From: Scytonema sp. RU_4_4
Lineage (GTDB): Bacteria > Cyanobacteriota > Cyanobacteriia > Cyanobacteriales > Nostocaceae
Direction of reading: 5' to 3'
Assembly: GCA_012031965.1 (NCBI GenBank)
Contig: JAAUSC010000025.1
Span: 1-49,164, forward strand
Length of the DNA stretch: 49,164 nucleotides
The notes under the pieces are model-generated. The model was not told the DNA's origin, ran no database searches, and was given only the letters and a program-made list of their open reading frames with translations. This document shows positions 6,718 to 15,696 of the stretch, piece by piece; the stretch's first letter is position 1, and each line of letters begins with the position of its first letter. The translations under genes and the position numbers were made by a program.

Positions 6718-9700
6718 CTATTCTATTCCTTCAATCCGATCCTCAACTTCCTGATACAACTCGCGCAGCAATTCTAAATTGCTCTCGCTTGTCTCCCAGT
6801 AACCGCGTCCATTGACTTCCAATAAGGTGGAAACAACCTTACGGAAAGAATGAGGGTTGAGGTTCAGCAAGCGGTTCCGCATTGCTTCATCTTTGATGAA
6901 GGTTTCATTGGTGTCCTCATAAACCCAGTTATCCACAGCGCCAGCGGTTGCACTCCAACCCATTGTATTGACTAAGCGTTTGGAGAGTTCCCGCACACCT
7001 TCGTAACCGTGAGACAGCATTCCTTCGTACCACTTGGGATTTAACAATTTGGTACGAGCATCTAAACGCACGGTTTCTGATAGAGAACGCACTTGAGCGT
7101 TAGCTGTGGTGGTGTCTGCTATGTAGGATGCTGGTGTCTTACCATCACCCCGCAAGCTAGCGACTACTTTGGTGGGATCAGAATCGAAGTAATGGGAAAC
7201 ATCCGTCAAGCTAATCTCGGATGAGTCAAGATTTTGGAACGTAACTTCAGCAGTTTTGAGGGTGCGTTCAAAAATCTTTCGGGATTCTTCCATCGTACCG
7301 GGGTTATCAGCACTAAAGGCGAAGGATTTGCGGTTGAGATACATTTCTTGCAACTCGGCTTCGCTTTCCCAAGTGCTGTTTTCTACCGCCAAGTTGATAT
7401 TAGACGAGTAGGAACCAGAAGCATTGGAGAAGATGCGAGTTGCTGCTTGACGCAGGTTAATCCCCATTTCCTCTGCTTGTTCAAGGGCGTGTTTGCGGAC
7501 ATAGTTCATTGATGATGGTTCATCTGCTTCCGCCGCCATTTTCACCGCTTGATCTAGCAGGTTCATTTGGTTAATAAACAAGTCGCGGAAGACACCAGAA
7601 CAGTTGACAACGACATCAATACGTGGGCGTCCCAACTCTTCCAAAGGTATCAATTCTAACTTGTTCACTCTTCCCAATGCATCTGGAACTGGTCGCACTC
7701 CAACCATCCACATGATTTGTGCCAGTGATTCACCGTAGGTTTTGATGTTATCGGTTCCCCATAGCACACAGGCGATTGTTTCAGGATACTTGCCGCCGTT
7801 TTCTGCCATCTGACGTGCCAGAAGCCTGTCTACAACGATTTTTGCCGACTGTACAGCAGCCGTTGTGGGGATAGATTGGGGGTCGAGGGCGTGGATATTT
7901 TTACCCGTGGGCAAGACATCCGGGTTGCGAATGGGGTCGCCACCAGGACCAGGGAGGATGTACTCGCCTGCTAAGCCTTTGAGTAATGCCCCCAGTTCAT
8001 TATCAGCACAAACTTGCTGCAAGCAGAATTCTAGATACTCAAACACTGGTTTGAGTGCTGTAACATCCACCCTGGTATAACCTGCTTTATGCAGTGCTTC
8101 TACCCAAGGTTCTTTTTTGCCCATGTTGAAGAAGTTGAGCTTGGAAACGAGGGAAACTCGTCCTTCTGCGTCGGTTTGCTCTTTCACAAGGGCAGAAACT
8201 GCGGCGCGGGTTGCCATTGTGATGTCTTGCAGCAGCTGAACATCTTCTAAAACACCTTTGTCGCTGTTTTGGTAGATATCGTCGATGTTGCGCCCGATAC
8301 TGCTAGCTATAATGCGGAGTAGACTTTGAATCTCTTCCTCTTGACGGTCTAAACTAGCAATGTTGACCAGAGTGGCGATCGCCTCTTCAGCCGATGGTGG
8401 TTTCCCAATCACGTGTAGTCCACATGGCAACAATCGCGATTCAATTTCCATCAACTTGCGGTACACCAAGCCAACAATATTATCGCGCTCAAGGGCGGTC
8501 ATATCCTTGGCATCTTGCTCGCTTAAAGCGATATCCTTATCCAGGTTCACCATCCGGCATTTATCCATGATGGAGTTGACGATGGGAATACCACGTCCGG
8601 TATCTTTCAAGGTTTGGTAAGAAGCAATTAACTCGCTGAGTTCTTTCAAACCTTTGTACAACCCAGCATTTTCTGCTGGAGGGGTGAGGTAGGAAATTGT
8701 CTCCGCATAGCTGCGACGCTTGGCAATTGTTGCTTCGCTGGGGTTATTTGCGGCGTAGTAATAAAGATTGGGAATTGCACCAATCAAGTTATCTGGGTAA
8801 CATTCTCCAGACATCCCCATCTGCTTTCCTGGCATAAATTCCAAAGAACCGTGAGTCCCGAAGTGTAGCACAGCGTCAGCTTGCCAAAGTTGTTCTAAGT
8901 AAGTGTAGTAAGCCGCAAAACCGTGGTGTGGACTTGCAGAACGCGAGAACAATAACCGCATCGGGTCGCCTTCATAACCAAAGGTGGGCTGAACACCGAT
9001 GAACACGTTACCGAATTGCTTACCATAAATCAGCAGGTTTTGTCCATCGCTGTTGAGATGTCCGGGAGGTGGTCCCCAGTTTTCCTCAAGGCGTTGCGAG
9101 TAAGGTGTGAGTGCTTCATACTCAGGAACCGACATGCGATAAGCAATGTTGAGTTCAGGGCTGCTGTACTGCGCCTGCGCATCGTGGATGACTTCTTCCA
9201 TCAACTCTTTGGCTGACTCAGGCAAGTCTTGCACATCATACCCGTTGTTCTTAAGGGCTTTCATCACCTCGTAAATTGAGCCGAACACATCTAGGTATGC
9301 AGCGGTTCCGACATTGCCTTTATCAGGTGGGAAGCTGAAAACGGTGATGGCAACTTTCTTGTTTAGCTTCGGCTTACGGCGTAGGTTAGCCCATTTAAGG
9401 ACGCGTTGTGCAACTATTTCGATGCGGTCTTGCAGGGCGATCGCCCTCCCTGTTGTCCCATCCCGTCCTGATAATATGATCGGCTCAATTGCGCCATCTA
9501 ATTCAGGAATGGCAATTTGCAATGCGACTTGAATGGGATGTAACCCTAAATCACTATCTATCCATTCTTCCGTTGTTTGGAAGATCAGAGGTAAAACTAC
9601 CATGTAAGGACGGTTCAACCGCTTGAGCGCCTCAATTGCCTTAGGATGATCTTGGCGTGCTGGTCCACCTACTAGGGCAAAGCCCGTTAGAGATACAACT

Positions 9701-10707
9701 GCATCAACGAGTGACGTTTTCGTTGTCGGTTCGTAGAAGTGTGCATCCACAGGTTTGGAAAAGTCCAAACCCCCGGCAAACACTGGAATCACCCGTGCGC
9801 CCATAGCTTCGAGTTCCTGCACCATTGCCACATAATGAGCATCATCCCCGGTCACAAGGTGTGTGCGTTGCAACACTAACCCAATACAAGGTGCTAGCGG
9901 ATCTTTTACATCATTGAGAATATCTTTACGACTGTTGTACCAGTTGAGGTATTCTCTGACATCTTCAAACATTGTCGGCGCAAGAGGATGCCAAATTCCC
10001 ATATCGGGATAAACAACTGGTTCTTTATATTGTAAAGACGCCAAAGTTCTCGTCTCTACATTATTTTTTAAGACGTACTTATCAGCGAGCATCAGCAAGA
10101 AGTTTTCCAAGTTGTCTGGAGAACCTCCCAGCCAATACTGAAAGCTGAGCATGAAATTTCGGGCGTCCTGTGCTTTGTCCACAGGCAAGTACTTGAGCAC
10201 TTGCGGCAGTGTCCGCAGCAGCTTTAGCATTCCATCTTGGAATCCAGAGCCAGATTTTTCCTTGCGCTTTCGCATGAACTGTGCTATTACACTTTTAGAT
10301 TGCCCCAATTGTGCCAAAGAGAAGCTGCCCATTTTGTTTAGGCGCATGACCTCAGGCATTGAGGGGAAAACAACGGCAACATCCAGGCGATCGCGATGTG
10401 GTGCTACCGCTGTGACTAACTTTTGTGCTAAGTCTTCTATAAAAATCAACGAGGCAATAAAGATATTGGCACTTGCGATATCCTTTTTGAACTCCTCATA
10501 GTTTTCTTGGTCTCGGAGTTCTTCAATCAAGTAACCACTGATTTCAATCGCCAAGTTGGGATGATTTTGGTTAATTTCCCGAACCGCTTGTGACAATGCA
10601 CTCTGGTACTGGGACTCTAACACGACATAGACCACCTTAATAAAATGACGCCCCCGCAGATTATCGGGCGCAATATGTCTAATGGTGGACTTGACGTGAG
10701 TGAACAT
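6718..10707 (-). CDS. chlH: magnesium chelatase subunit H
   Basis: A 1329-residue ChlH/BchH protein, the porphyrin-binding catalytic subunit of magnesium chelatase. With ChlI and ChlD and ATP it inserts Mg2+ into protoporphyrin IX, the first committed step of chlorophyll synthesis. The length and the CobN/Mg-chelatase core are typical: FHTHVKS-type N-terminus, [20 protein letters not shown], the conserved [19 protein letters not shown] and [21 protein letters not shown] stretches (in part), and [15 protein letters not shown]-like region near the C-terminus. The ATG at 10707 follows GAGGAAG. It is monocistronic here and divergent from the lpxB-like gene. The reading frame is intact throughout. 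Confidence 0.97.
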   Translation of the reverse strand: MFTHVKSTIRHIAPDNLRGRHFIKVVYVVLESQYQSALSQAVREINQNHPNLAIEISGYLIEELRDQENYEEFKKDIASANIFIASLIFIEDLAQKLVTAVAPHRDRLDVAVVFPSMPEVMRLNKMGSFSLAQLGQSKSVIAQFMRKRKEKSGSGFQDGMLKLLRTLPQVLKYLPVDKAQDARNFMLSFQYWLGGSPDNLENFLLMLADKYVLKNNVETRTLASLQYKEPVVYPDMGIWHPLAPTMFEDVREYLNWYNSRKDILNDVKDPLAPCIGLVLQRTHLVTGDDAHYVAMVQELEAMGARVIPVFAGGLDFSKPVDAHFYEPTTKTSLVDAVVSLTGFALVGGPARQDHPKAIEALKRLNRPYMVVLPLIFQTTEEWIDSDLGLHPIQVALQIAIPELDGAIEPIILSGRDGTTGRAIALQDRIEIVAQRVLKWANLRRKPKLNKKVAITVFSFPPDKGNVGTAAYLDVFGSIYEVMKALKNNGYDVQDLPESAKELMEEVIHDAQAQYSSPELNIAYRMSVPEYEALTPYSQRLEENWGPPPGHLNSDGQNLLIYGKQFGNVFIGVQPTFGYEGDPMRLLFSRSASPHHGFAAYYTYLEQLWQADAVLHFGTHGSLEFMPGKQMGMSGECYPDNLIGAIPNLYYYAANNPSEATIAKRRSYAETISYLTPPAENAGLYKGLKELSELIASYQTLKDTGRGIPIVNSIMDKCRMVNLDKDIALSEQDAKDMTALERDNIVGLVYRKLMEIESRLLPCGLHVIGKPPSAEEAIATLVNIASLDRQEEEIQSLLRIIASSIGRNIDDIYQNSDKGVLEDVQLLQDITMATRAAVSALVKEQTDAEGRVSLVSKLNFFNMGKKEPWVEALHKAGYTRVDVTALKPVFEYLEFCLQQVCADNELGALLKGLAGEYILPGPGGDPIRNPDVLPTGKNIHALDPQSIPTTAAVQSAKIVVDRLLARQMAENGGKYPETIACVLWGTDNIKTYGESLAQIMWMVGVRPVPDALGRVNKLELIPLEELGRPRIDVVVNCSGVFRDLFINQMNLLDQAVKMAAEADEPSSMNYVRKHALEQAEEMGINLRQAATRIFSNASGSYSSNINLAVENSTWESEAELQEMYLNRKSFAFSADNPGTMEESRKIFERTLKTAEVTFQNLDSSEISLTDVSHYFDSDPTKVVASLRGDGKTPASYIADTTTANAQVRSLSETVRLDARTKLLNPKWYEGMLSHGYEGVRELSKRLVNTMGWSATAGAVDNWVYEDTNETFIKDEAMRNRLLNLNPHSFRKVVSTLLEVNGRGYWETSESNLELLRELYQEVEDRIEGIE

Positions 10708-10857
10708 GCTTCCTCGGCTCCTTTGATGCGTGTTCTCGTTTTGGAAAGTACGATGTAGGCAAAATTTGCCTAATGATGACTCTCTTTGTTCGGCAATATG
10801 AGATTTTTATCAGAAAAAGCTTGCTCAGTGGGGATTTTGTCGCCTATCTGACACAAA

Positions 10858-10886
10858 ACGATATAAAAAGCGAAACATTTTGTAAA
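10858..10886 (-). promoter_or_regulatory. possible sigma70-type promoter for chlH
   Basis: On the minus strand TTTACA (10881-10886) and TATCGT (10858-10863) are separated by 17 bases, about 150 bases before the chlH ATG. The match is moderate in an AT-rich stretch; no transcript data support it. Confidence 0.3.
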
Positions 10887-11079
10887 AATTGTTGACTGAT
10901 AAGTTAAGTGAATACTCCGATAAATTTAATATAAATTAACATAAATTTGATGAATGAACTGCTTTAGTTTCACCAACCTGTGTATCAGAGGAGCGTCTGT
11001 AGAAACAACTGTTAGTAGGGGTGGGAACTAATATCTGCTAAATATTGACTAGTGACTAATGACCAAGGACTCATGACTC

Positions 11080-12459
11080 ATGACTGCTGATATTCTGATT
11101 CTCTCAAACGGTCCTGGAGAGGTAACAACTTGGGTACGTCCAGTCGTTAGGCAATTGCGCCAACTACTAGGAAATGACCGAAATCAAATAAGAATTTCTG
11201 TGGTTTTGTCGCCCTGTCCAAACTCTAGTGGCAAAGAAGCAGATATTGCCCGATCTTATCCCGAAGTTGACCGAGTGCAGGCAGCAGAGCATTTTTGGCA
11301 GTTTTTGCTATGGGGAAAGACATTTGAGAATTGGGACTGGCGTAAACACGGTGTTGTTGTTTTCCTAGGTGGGGATCAGTTTTTCCCTGTCGTCATTGGC
11401 AAAAGGCTAGGATATCGCACTGTTGTCTACGCAGAATGGGATGCGCGTTGGTACAGCATGATTGACCGCTTTGGAGTGATGAAATCTAAAGTTGCTGAGC
11501 GTGTTCCTCAGAAATTTGCCCACAAGTTTAGCGTTGTGGGAGATTTGATGCAAGAAGCCCAAGCGCAAGAGGACACGGGGACACGGAGACATGGAGAGAA
11601 GAGGACACGGGGACACGGGGACACGGAGACATGGAGAGAAGAGGACACGGGGACACGGGGAACTCGGGGTCCCCACGGAGTGGGGATTAGGGGCGACGGG
11701 GATAGCTCCACACTTCCTACTGAATTGATTGGTATACTTCCTGGTTCAAAGCCGTCAAAGTTGATGCAAGGGGTTCCCTTAACATTGGCAATTGCGGAAT
11801 ATGTCTATGCTAAGAGACCACAAACTAAGTTTGTGATTCCTGTAGCCCCGACCTTGGATTTACAAACTTTAGCTAGTTTTGCCGATCCACAGAAAAACTC
11901 TTTTGTTCAAACCTTTGGTTTTAGTGGTGCTTCTTTAATTGTCCCAAAACTCGGCACTCATTCAGAGCTTCCTTTCTTGAAGACAGGAACAGGTTTATGC
12001 GTCCAACTGTGGACTCAGACGCCAGCATACGACTTATTATCCCAGTGCTGTCTGTGCCTAACGACAGTGGGAGCAAACACTGCTGAACTGGGTGCTTTAG
12101 CTGTACCAATGATTGTTCTGCTACCAACACAACAGCTAGATGCTATGAGATCTTGGGATGGTTTACCTGGTCTGTTGGCAAATTTGCCTTTGGTTGGTTC
12201 TGGTTTTGCCAAGATGATTAACGCTCTGGTACTAAGACGATTGGGTTTGCTAGCATGGCCCAATATTTGGGCGCAAGAAATGGTTGTACCAGAATTAGTT
12301 GGAAAACTTCAATCCCAAGAAGTCGGAGAAATGGTTTTAGATTTTCTTGCTCATCCAGAAAAGTTAGACCAAATACGAGCAAAGCTGCAGAGTATCCGAG
12401 GTGAACCTGGTGCAGCACAAAAGCTAGCAACTTTGGTTAAGGAAGAGATGAAAAGTTGA
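11080..12459 (+). CDS. lipid-A-disaccharide-synthase-related protein
   Basis: A 459-residue protein of the cyanobacterial family related to LpxB, a GT-B-fold glycosyltransferase. It starts MTADILILSNGPGEVTTW, contains VVFLGGDQFFPVVIGKRLGY in the N-terminal Rossmann half, and IGILPGSKPSK plus LCLTTVGANTAELGA in the nucleotide-sugar-binding C-terminal half. True LpxB joins UDP-diacylglucosamine and lipid X; many cyanobacteria with this paralogue do not make classic lipid A, so the acceptor is uncertain. Residues about 164-210 are a low-complexity Arg/Gly/Asp/Thr-rich insert encoded by a tandem DNA repeat (11569-11705), lying between the two domains without breaking the frame. It is divergent from chlH. 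Confidence 0.85.
   Translation: MTADILILSNGPGEVTTWVRPVVRQLRQLLGNDRNQIRISVVLSPCPNSSGKEADIARSYPEVDRVQAAEHFWQFLLWGKTFENWDWRKHGVVVFLGGDQFFPVVIGKRLGYRTVVYAEWDARWYSMIDRFGVMKSKVAERVPQKFAHKFSVVGDLMQEAQAQEDTGTRRHGEKRTRGHGDTETWREEDTGTRGTRGPHGVGIRGDGDSSTLPTELIGILPGSKPSKLMQGVPLTLAIAEYVYAKRPQTKFVIPVAPTLDLQTLASFADPQKNSFVQTFGFSGASLIVPKLGTHSELPFLKTGTGLCVQLWTQTPAYDLLSQCCLCLTTVGANTAELGALAVPMIVLLPTQQLDAMRSWDGLPGLLANLPLVGSGFAKMINALVLRRLGLLAWPNIWAQEMVVPELVGKLQSQEVGEMVLDFLAHPEKLDQIRAKLQSIRGEPGAAQKLATLVKEEMKS
11569..11705. repeat. in-frame tandem repeat inside the lpxB-like gene
   Basis: A unit starting GAGGACACGGGGACACGG and ending CATGGAGAGAA occurs at 11569-11600 and, with one extra 8-base block, at 11601-11640; a third partial unit begins at 11641 and leads into G-rich bases to about 11705. 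These purine-rich repeats are typical of intergenic DNA in these genomes, but here they are translated. Confidence 0.85.
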
Positions 12460-13499
12460 CCAGCCAGCATCACTAATTGATTTAGGGACTTCCAAAGAAT
12501 AAATTAAGGGACTTCCAAATAATAATTGACCCAAAAAAATCAAGCGACAGCGACAATGTTTAAAATATCATGATAATCATAAAACCTCGTGGGAAGTGTG
12601 GAAACGAGCGTGTCTTTAGACCTGAGAGGAAATACTACTCAAGCGACTTTAGTCGCCTGATTTCATTACCGCCTTGGGGTTACTTGACTCGGTGTACTCT
12701 TGTTTTGTACTTTCAGTAGGACAATTACTACCTCAAATCGTTCACCCTGTACGCATAATGTTTTGCTCCGTGGAGCCTTCCCTTGCGGGAGTAAAGTTAG
12801 CTGAGTCCCAAGGGGACACGCTGCGCGAACGACAATGTTTAAGGTCGGTAACTATCCAAAGGACACTAACTTAACCCAATAAATCTGTTTAATCCTTCGG
12901 TTCTAGAGCAAGGAACTAGCTACGCATTCCTTGGTATGAACTTGAACACTTACCTTAAACGTAGCTCAGTTAAGAACTTAGTCTGGTCAACTACGGTCTG
13001 TAAATCTAGGCTAGAAGCAAGCGTGTCTTCAGACCTGGGTTATTGACTATGCAATAGAAGACCTGAATCCAGTCACTTGGTAAACTCCTCAGAAAACGCG
13101 AAAACCTGGTCAGGAGGGACCAGGTTCTTCTAAAAGATTTCGTAATGAACAAATTGCTTTTATCGTCAAGAAATACAAACGTTTTGCAACTAGGGTGAAC
13201 AAAAACACTCACAAACACAGCATAGCTTTGTTTTTCCGCTTTGGGATTTGGCTTCGCCTTTCAACACAGGCGCTGTGCCACTTAGTTACCAGACTTATGC
13301 TGATATTTGCGTGGGCTGGTGACGGGAAGGACACCGGGTCATTTGCCCTTTTCAGTTTGGTTGTGCCTTGTTTGGTGTCCTATTTATAAGTTATCACCCC
13401 TTTATGGAATTGACAGCAGTTGTTTACTGAAGTTAACAAGTTGTAGAACTTCTCAATAAGAGGGCAGAGGCGGAAAGCCGCCGCGCCTCTACTGAAGGA
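12460..13499. other. gene-free stretch with decayed, partly duplicated DNA
   Basis: About 1 kb without a convincing gene. Two blocks recur in the same order: CGACAATGTTTAA at 12551-12563 and 12830-12842, and a 26-base segment containing AGCGTGTCTT at 12601-12626 and 13014-13039 (22 of 26 identical). The first pair of blocks is 37 bases apart, the second 171. A short palindrome GCGACTTTAGTCGC lies near 12643, and GGGACTTCCAAA occurs twice near 12485. The pattern suggests a decayed mobile element present twice, but I cannot name it. Confidence 0.5.
13103..13126. terminator. strong hairpin in the gene-free stretch
   Basis: AACCTGGTC (13103-13111) pairs perfectly with GACCAGGTT (13118-13126) around a 6-base loop. 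On the minus strand the stem is followed by TTTTCGCGTTTTC, so it could end minus-strand transcription; no gene is seen there. Confidence 0.4.
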
Positions 13500-14459
13500 T
13501 TACCAATGCCACATAACTGGGCTATCGTCTAAATGGTCGGTCACAATACGCCCAATAGCATCTATTTGGTGCAGGTCTTTAGGAGAAAGTTGAACGGAAG
13601 CAGCTTGGGCGTTTGCGGTTGCTTGTTCGGGATGACGCGCACCGGCGATCGCACCACTCTGTGGTTGAGCAATTAACCATGCTAGCGCTAACTGGGCAAG
13701 AGTACAGTTGTGACGTTCTGCAATAGGATGCAACTTTTCTAAAGCTATTTGATCTCGTTCAAAATTTTCTCCCTGAAATAGCTTATTCTTGGCGCGGTTA
13801 TCTTGTGGGTCAAATTTATGACCAGAACCAAATTTTCCTGTCAACAATCCTTGAGCTAGAGATGAATAAGCAATAATCGTGATCTTGTTTTCGATACAAT
13901 AAGGCATTGCATCTTTTTCTACATACCGCCAGAATAGAGAATAAGGAGGTTGTAAGCTATCAATACGTCCGTACTGGGATGCTTCTTTTCACTGAGCACG
14001 AGAAAAATTGGAAACACCAATACTCCGAATTTTCCCTTGCTTTTTGAGATGGTTGAGAGCGCTCATTGTCTCCTCAATTGGAACAATTTCAGAATTGAAG
14101 GAGCCAGCGGGCCAATGAATTTGGTACAGATCTATGTAGTCAGTTTTGAGGTTTTTCAAAGAATGGTCACAAGCCTCAATCACTTGGTTGTATTTCAGAT
14201 GGTTAGCAAACACTTTCGTCGCATACTCGACTTGATGGCGAACATCAGATAAAGCTTCAGCAACAATTCTTTCTGAGTGTCCGTCACCATAAACCTCAGC
14301 AGTATCAACTGTTGTGATACCAGCTTCAAATGCTGCTCGTATTGCTTTAATCGAGTCAGTGTCCTCAACTCCCACCCATGCTTTTTTACCAGCTTGCCAA
14401 GTTCCCATGAGAATAGGCGTTATTTTCACATCCGATGTACCGAGTGTTCGCTTTTGCAT
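13500..14459 (-). pseudogene. aldo/keto reductase interrupted by an in-frame TGA
   Basis: One continuous frame of about 319 codons encodes an aldo/keto reductase (NADPH-dependent, TIM-barrel) but contains TGA at 13989-13991. The N-terminal part from ATG 14459 (after AAGGA) has GTWQAGKKAW, the catalytic Asp/Tyr region TTVDTAEVYGDGHSE, the catalytic-type Lys in ATKVF, and DLYQIHWPAG. After the stop, the frame continues KEASQYGRIDSLQPPYSLFW and, from codons near 13907, to IDAIGRIVTD at the end. A Trp TGG or Arg CGA codon changed to TGA would explain it. No frame change is needed. It is a recent pseudogene or a sequence error; selenocysteine is not plausible at this site. Confidence 0.8.
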
Positions 14460-14570
14460 AATAATTCCTTGACTATTCCTTAATTCATTTCTGCAGACAG
14501 TGACATAGTGTATCGGTCTTGGCGTCAAATTCAATCACAGTTAAAGTAGATGCTTACGGAAGAACTGACT

Positions 14571-15152
14571 ATGACGAATCATGCACTCAAAGAATGGGCA
14601 GTTGCTATCAATGCCTTGGAAACAGGCAAAACAATCATGCTCCTCCGCAAAGGTGGTATCCATGAACGTCATGGACGCTTTGAGGTTGACCATAAGCAGA
14701 TTTTGCTTTATCCAACGTTTGAACATCAACAGCCTTTCTTGCTCAAACCCGAGTATGCTAATTTAGTGATTCCAGTAACACCTGGTTGGCGTCCAGAAAC
14801 AGTTCGTATCAGTAGTTGGGCTGAGATTACAGATATTTTCCCGGTCAGTGAGGAGTCAATAGTCAATGCTCTACTTCCATTTCATCTTTGGAACGAGTAC
14901 TTTATTAGCGATCGCCTCAAATGGAAACCGCGTCAGCCACTTTATATTCTCCTGCTGCGGACTTACAAACTCCCCCAAGAGCAGGAAATTCCCTATTACC
15001 CCAAGTATGGTGGCTGTAAATCATGGATTGATTTGGCTCAACCAATTTCGCTAAAAGGAGCAGAACCAATTTTATCTTCTTCGGTATACACCCAATTAGT
15101 CACTCAAATTCGCAACATTGTGAGTGATGAGCTATATGCCCCATACATATAA
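14571..15152 (+). CDS. DUF1802 family protein
   Basis: A 193-residue DUF1802 protein, a family I know mainly from cyanobacteria, with no established function. It reads MTNHALKEWAVAINALETGK at the start, then a glycine/arginine turn LLRKGGIHERHGRFEVDH, and repeated aromatic and proline residues (LLYPTFEHQQPFLLKP). I chose the ATG at 14571 because GGAAG lies 11 bases before it; an in-frame ATG at 14550 would add MLTEELT. No signal peptide or membrane segment is seen, so it is probably cytoplasmic. It is divergent from the aldo/keto reductase pseudogene. The C-terminal part (CKSWIDLAQP) is typical of the family. Confidence 0.82.
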   Translation: MTNHALKEWAVAINALETGKTIMLLRKGGIHERHGRFEVDHKQILLYPTFEHQQPFLLKPEYANLVIPVTPGWRPETVRISSWAEITDIFPVSEESIVNALLPFHLWNEYFISDRLKWKPRQPLYILLLRTYKLPQEQEIPYYPKYGGCKSWIDLAQPISLKGAEPILSSSVYTQLVTQIRNIVSDELYAPYI

Positions 15153-15419
15153 GGCAAAACTATCTAAAAAAGTACTCAACAATACATCAATTTTTGTGAA
15201 GCGTAGATAGTATTAGGTAAACACAGAGGTTGGCTGCGTTTATTTCTGTAGCCCTTCAGCTATAAGGCTTCTGGGTCTTAGTTTGGTTTGCATTCTGTGA
15301 TTTGTCTTGAGGTTAATAGTTGTGAAGGAGAAAAAAATTACTCCAAAAGGGCGATGTTAAGATTGACAAATGTCTGCGATTATGCTTAAAAGCTAAATAA
15401 CATACATGAGGAGTTTGCC

Positions 15420-15680
15420 ATGCATCAAAGAATGTGCTGGTTATCAAAGCCTGGCGACAGCGGAGAAAAAATTTTGCACTTGCAGACTGCACCCAATGAA
15501 CCTTGGCGTCCTTACACAACTTTTCGGCAATATGCAGTTCCAGATTACGAAATACCAGGTGGTTCCAAGGGTTGGGCGACTTACCAAAAACTGTTAAAAG
15601 CAGGTTGGACTTTGATACCAAGTGCGAGAGCAAACGAGTTTTCCTCTTCCACGACTTCGATTCATCAAGAAAGAAAATAG
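15420..15680 (+). CDS. small hypothetical protein
   Basis: An 86-residue protein with a strong ribosome binding site, GAGGAG, 7 bases before the ATG. It has a compact pattern of aromatic and proline residues (NEPWRPYTTFRQY, VPDYEIPGGSKGWATYQKLL) that I believe recurs as a conserved hypothetical protein in Nostocales, but I cannot name a domain. There is no signal peptide or membrane segment. It converges with the gamma-glutamyltransferase gene, 16 bases away. The function is unknown. Confidence 0.6.
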   Translation: MHQRMCWLSKPGDSGEKILHLQTAPNEPWRPYTTFRQYAVPDYEIPGGSKGWATYQKLLKAGWTLIPSARANEFSSSTTSIHQERK

Positions 15681-15696
15681 AAAAGTTCTTCATTGT

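Noticed and set aside
12674-12874. Open frame of 66 codons in the 1-kb gap
   Set aside because: No ribosome binding site or recognisable domain; it crosses GC-rich interspersed repeat DNA and the repeated block at 12830.
12551-13126. Remnant of an IS200/IS605 element with a guide RNA
   Set aside because: Hairpins and repeated blocks tempted this reading, but no TnpA or TnpB residue pattern is present and the ends do not match anything I can verify.
13195-13389. Open frame of 64 codons before the aldo/keto reductase
   Set aside because: Codon pattern and composition look random; a short hydrophobic stretch alone is not enough.
13989-13991. Selenocysteine codon
   Set aside because: The residue is not catalytic in aldo/keto reductases and no insertion element is expected; a nonsense mutation is simpler.
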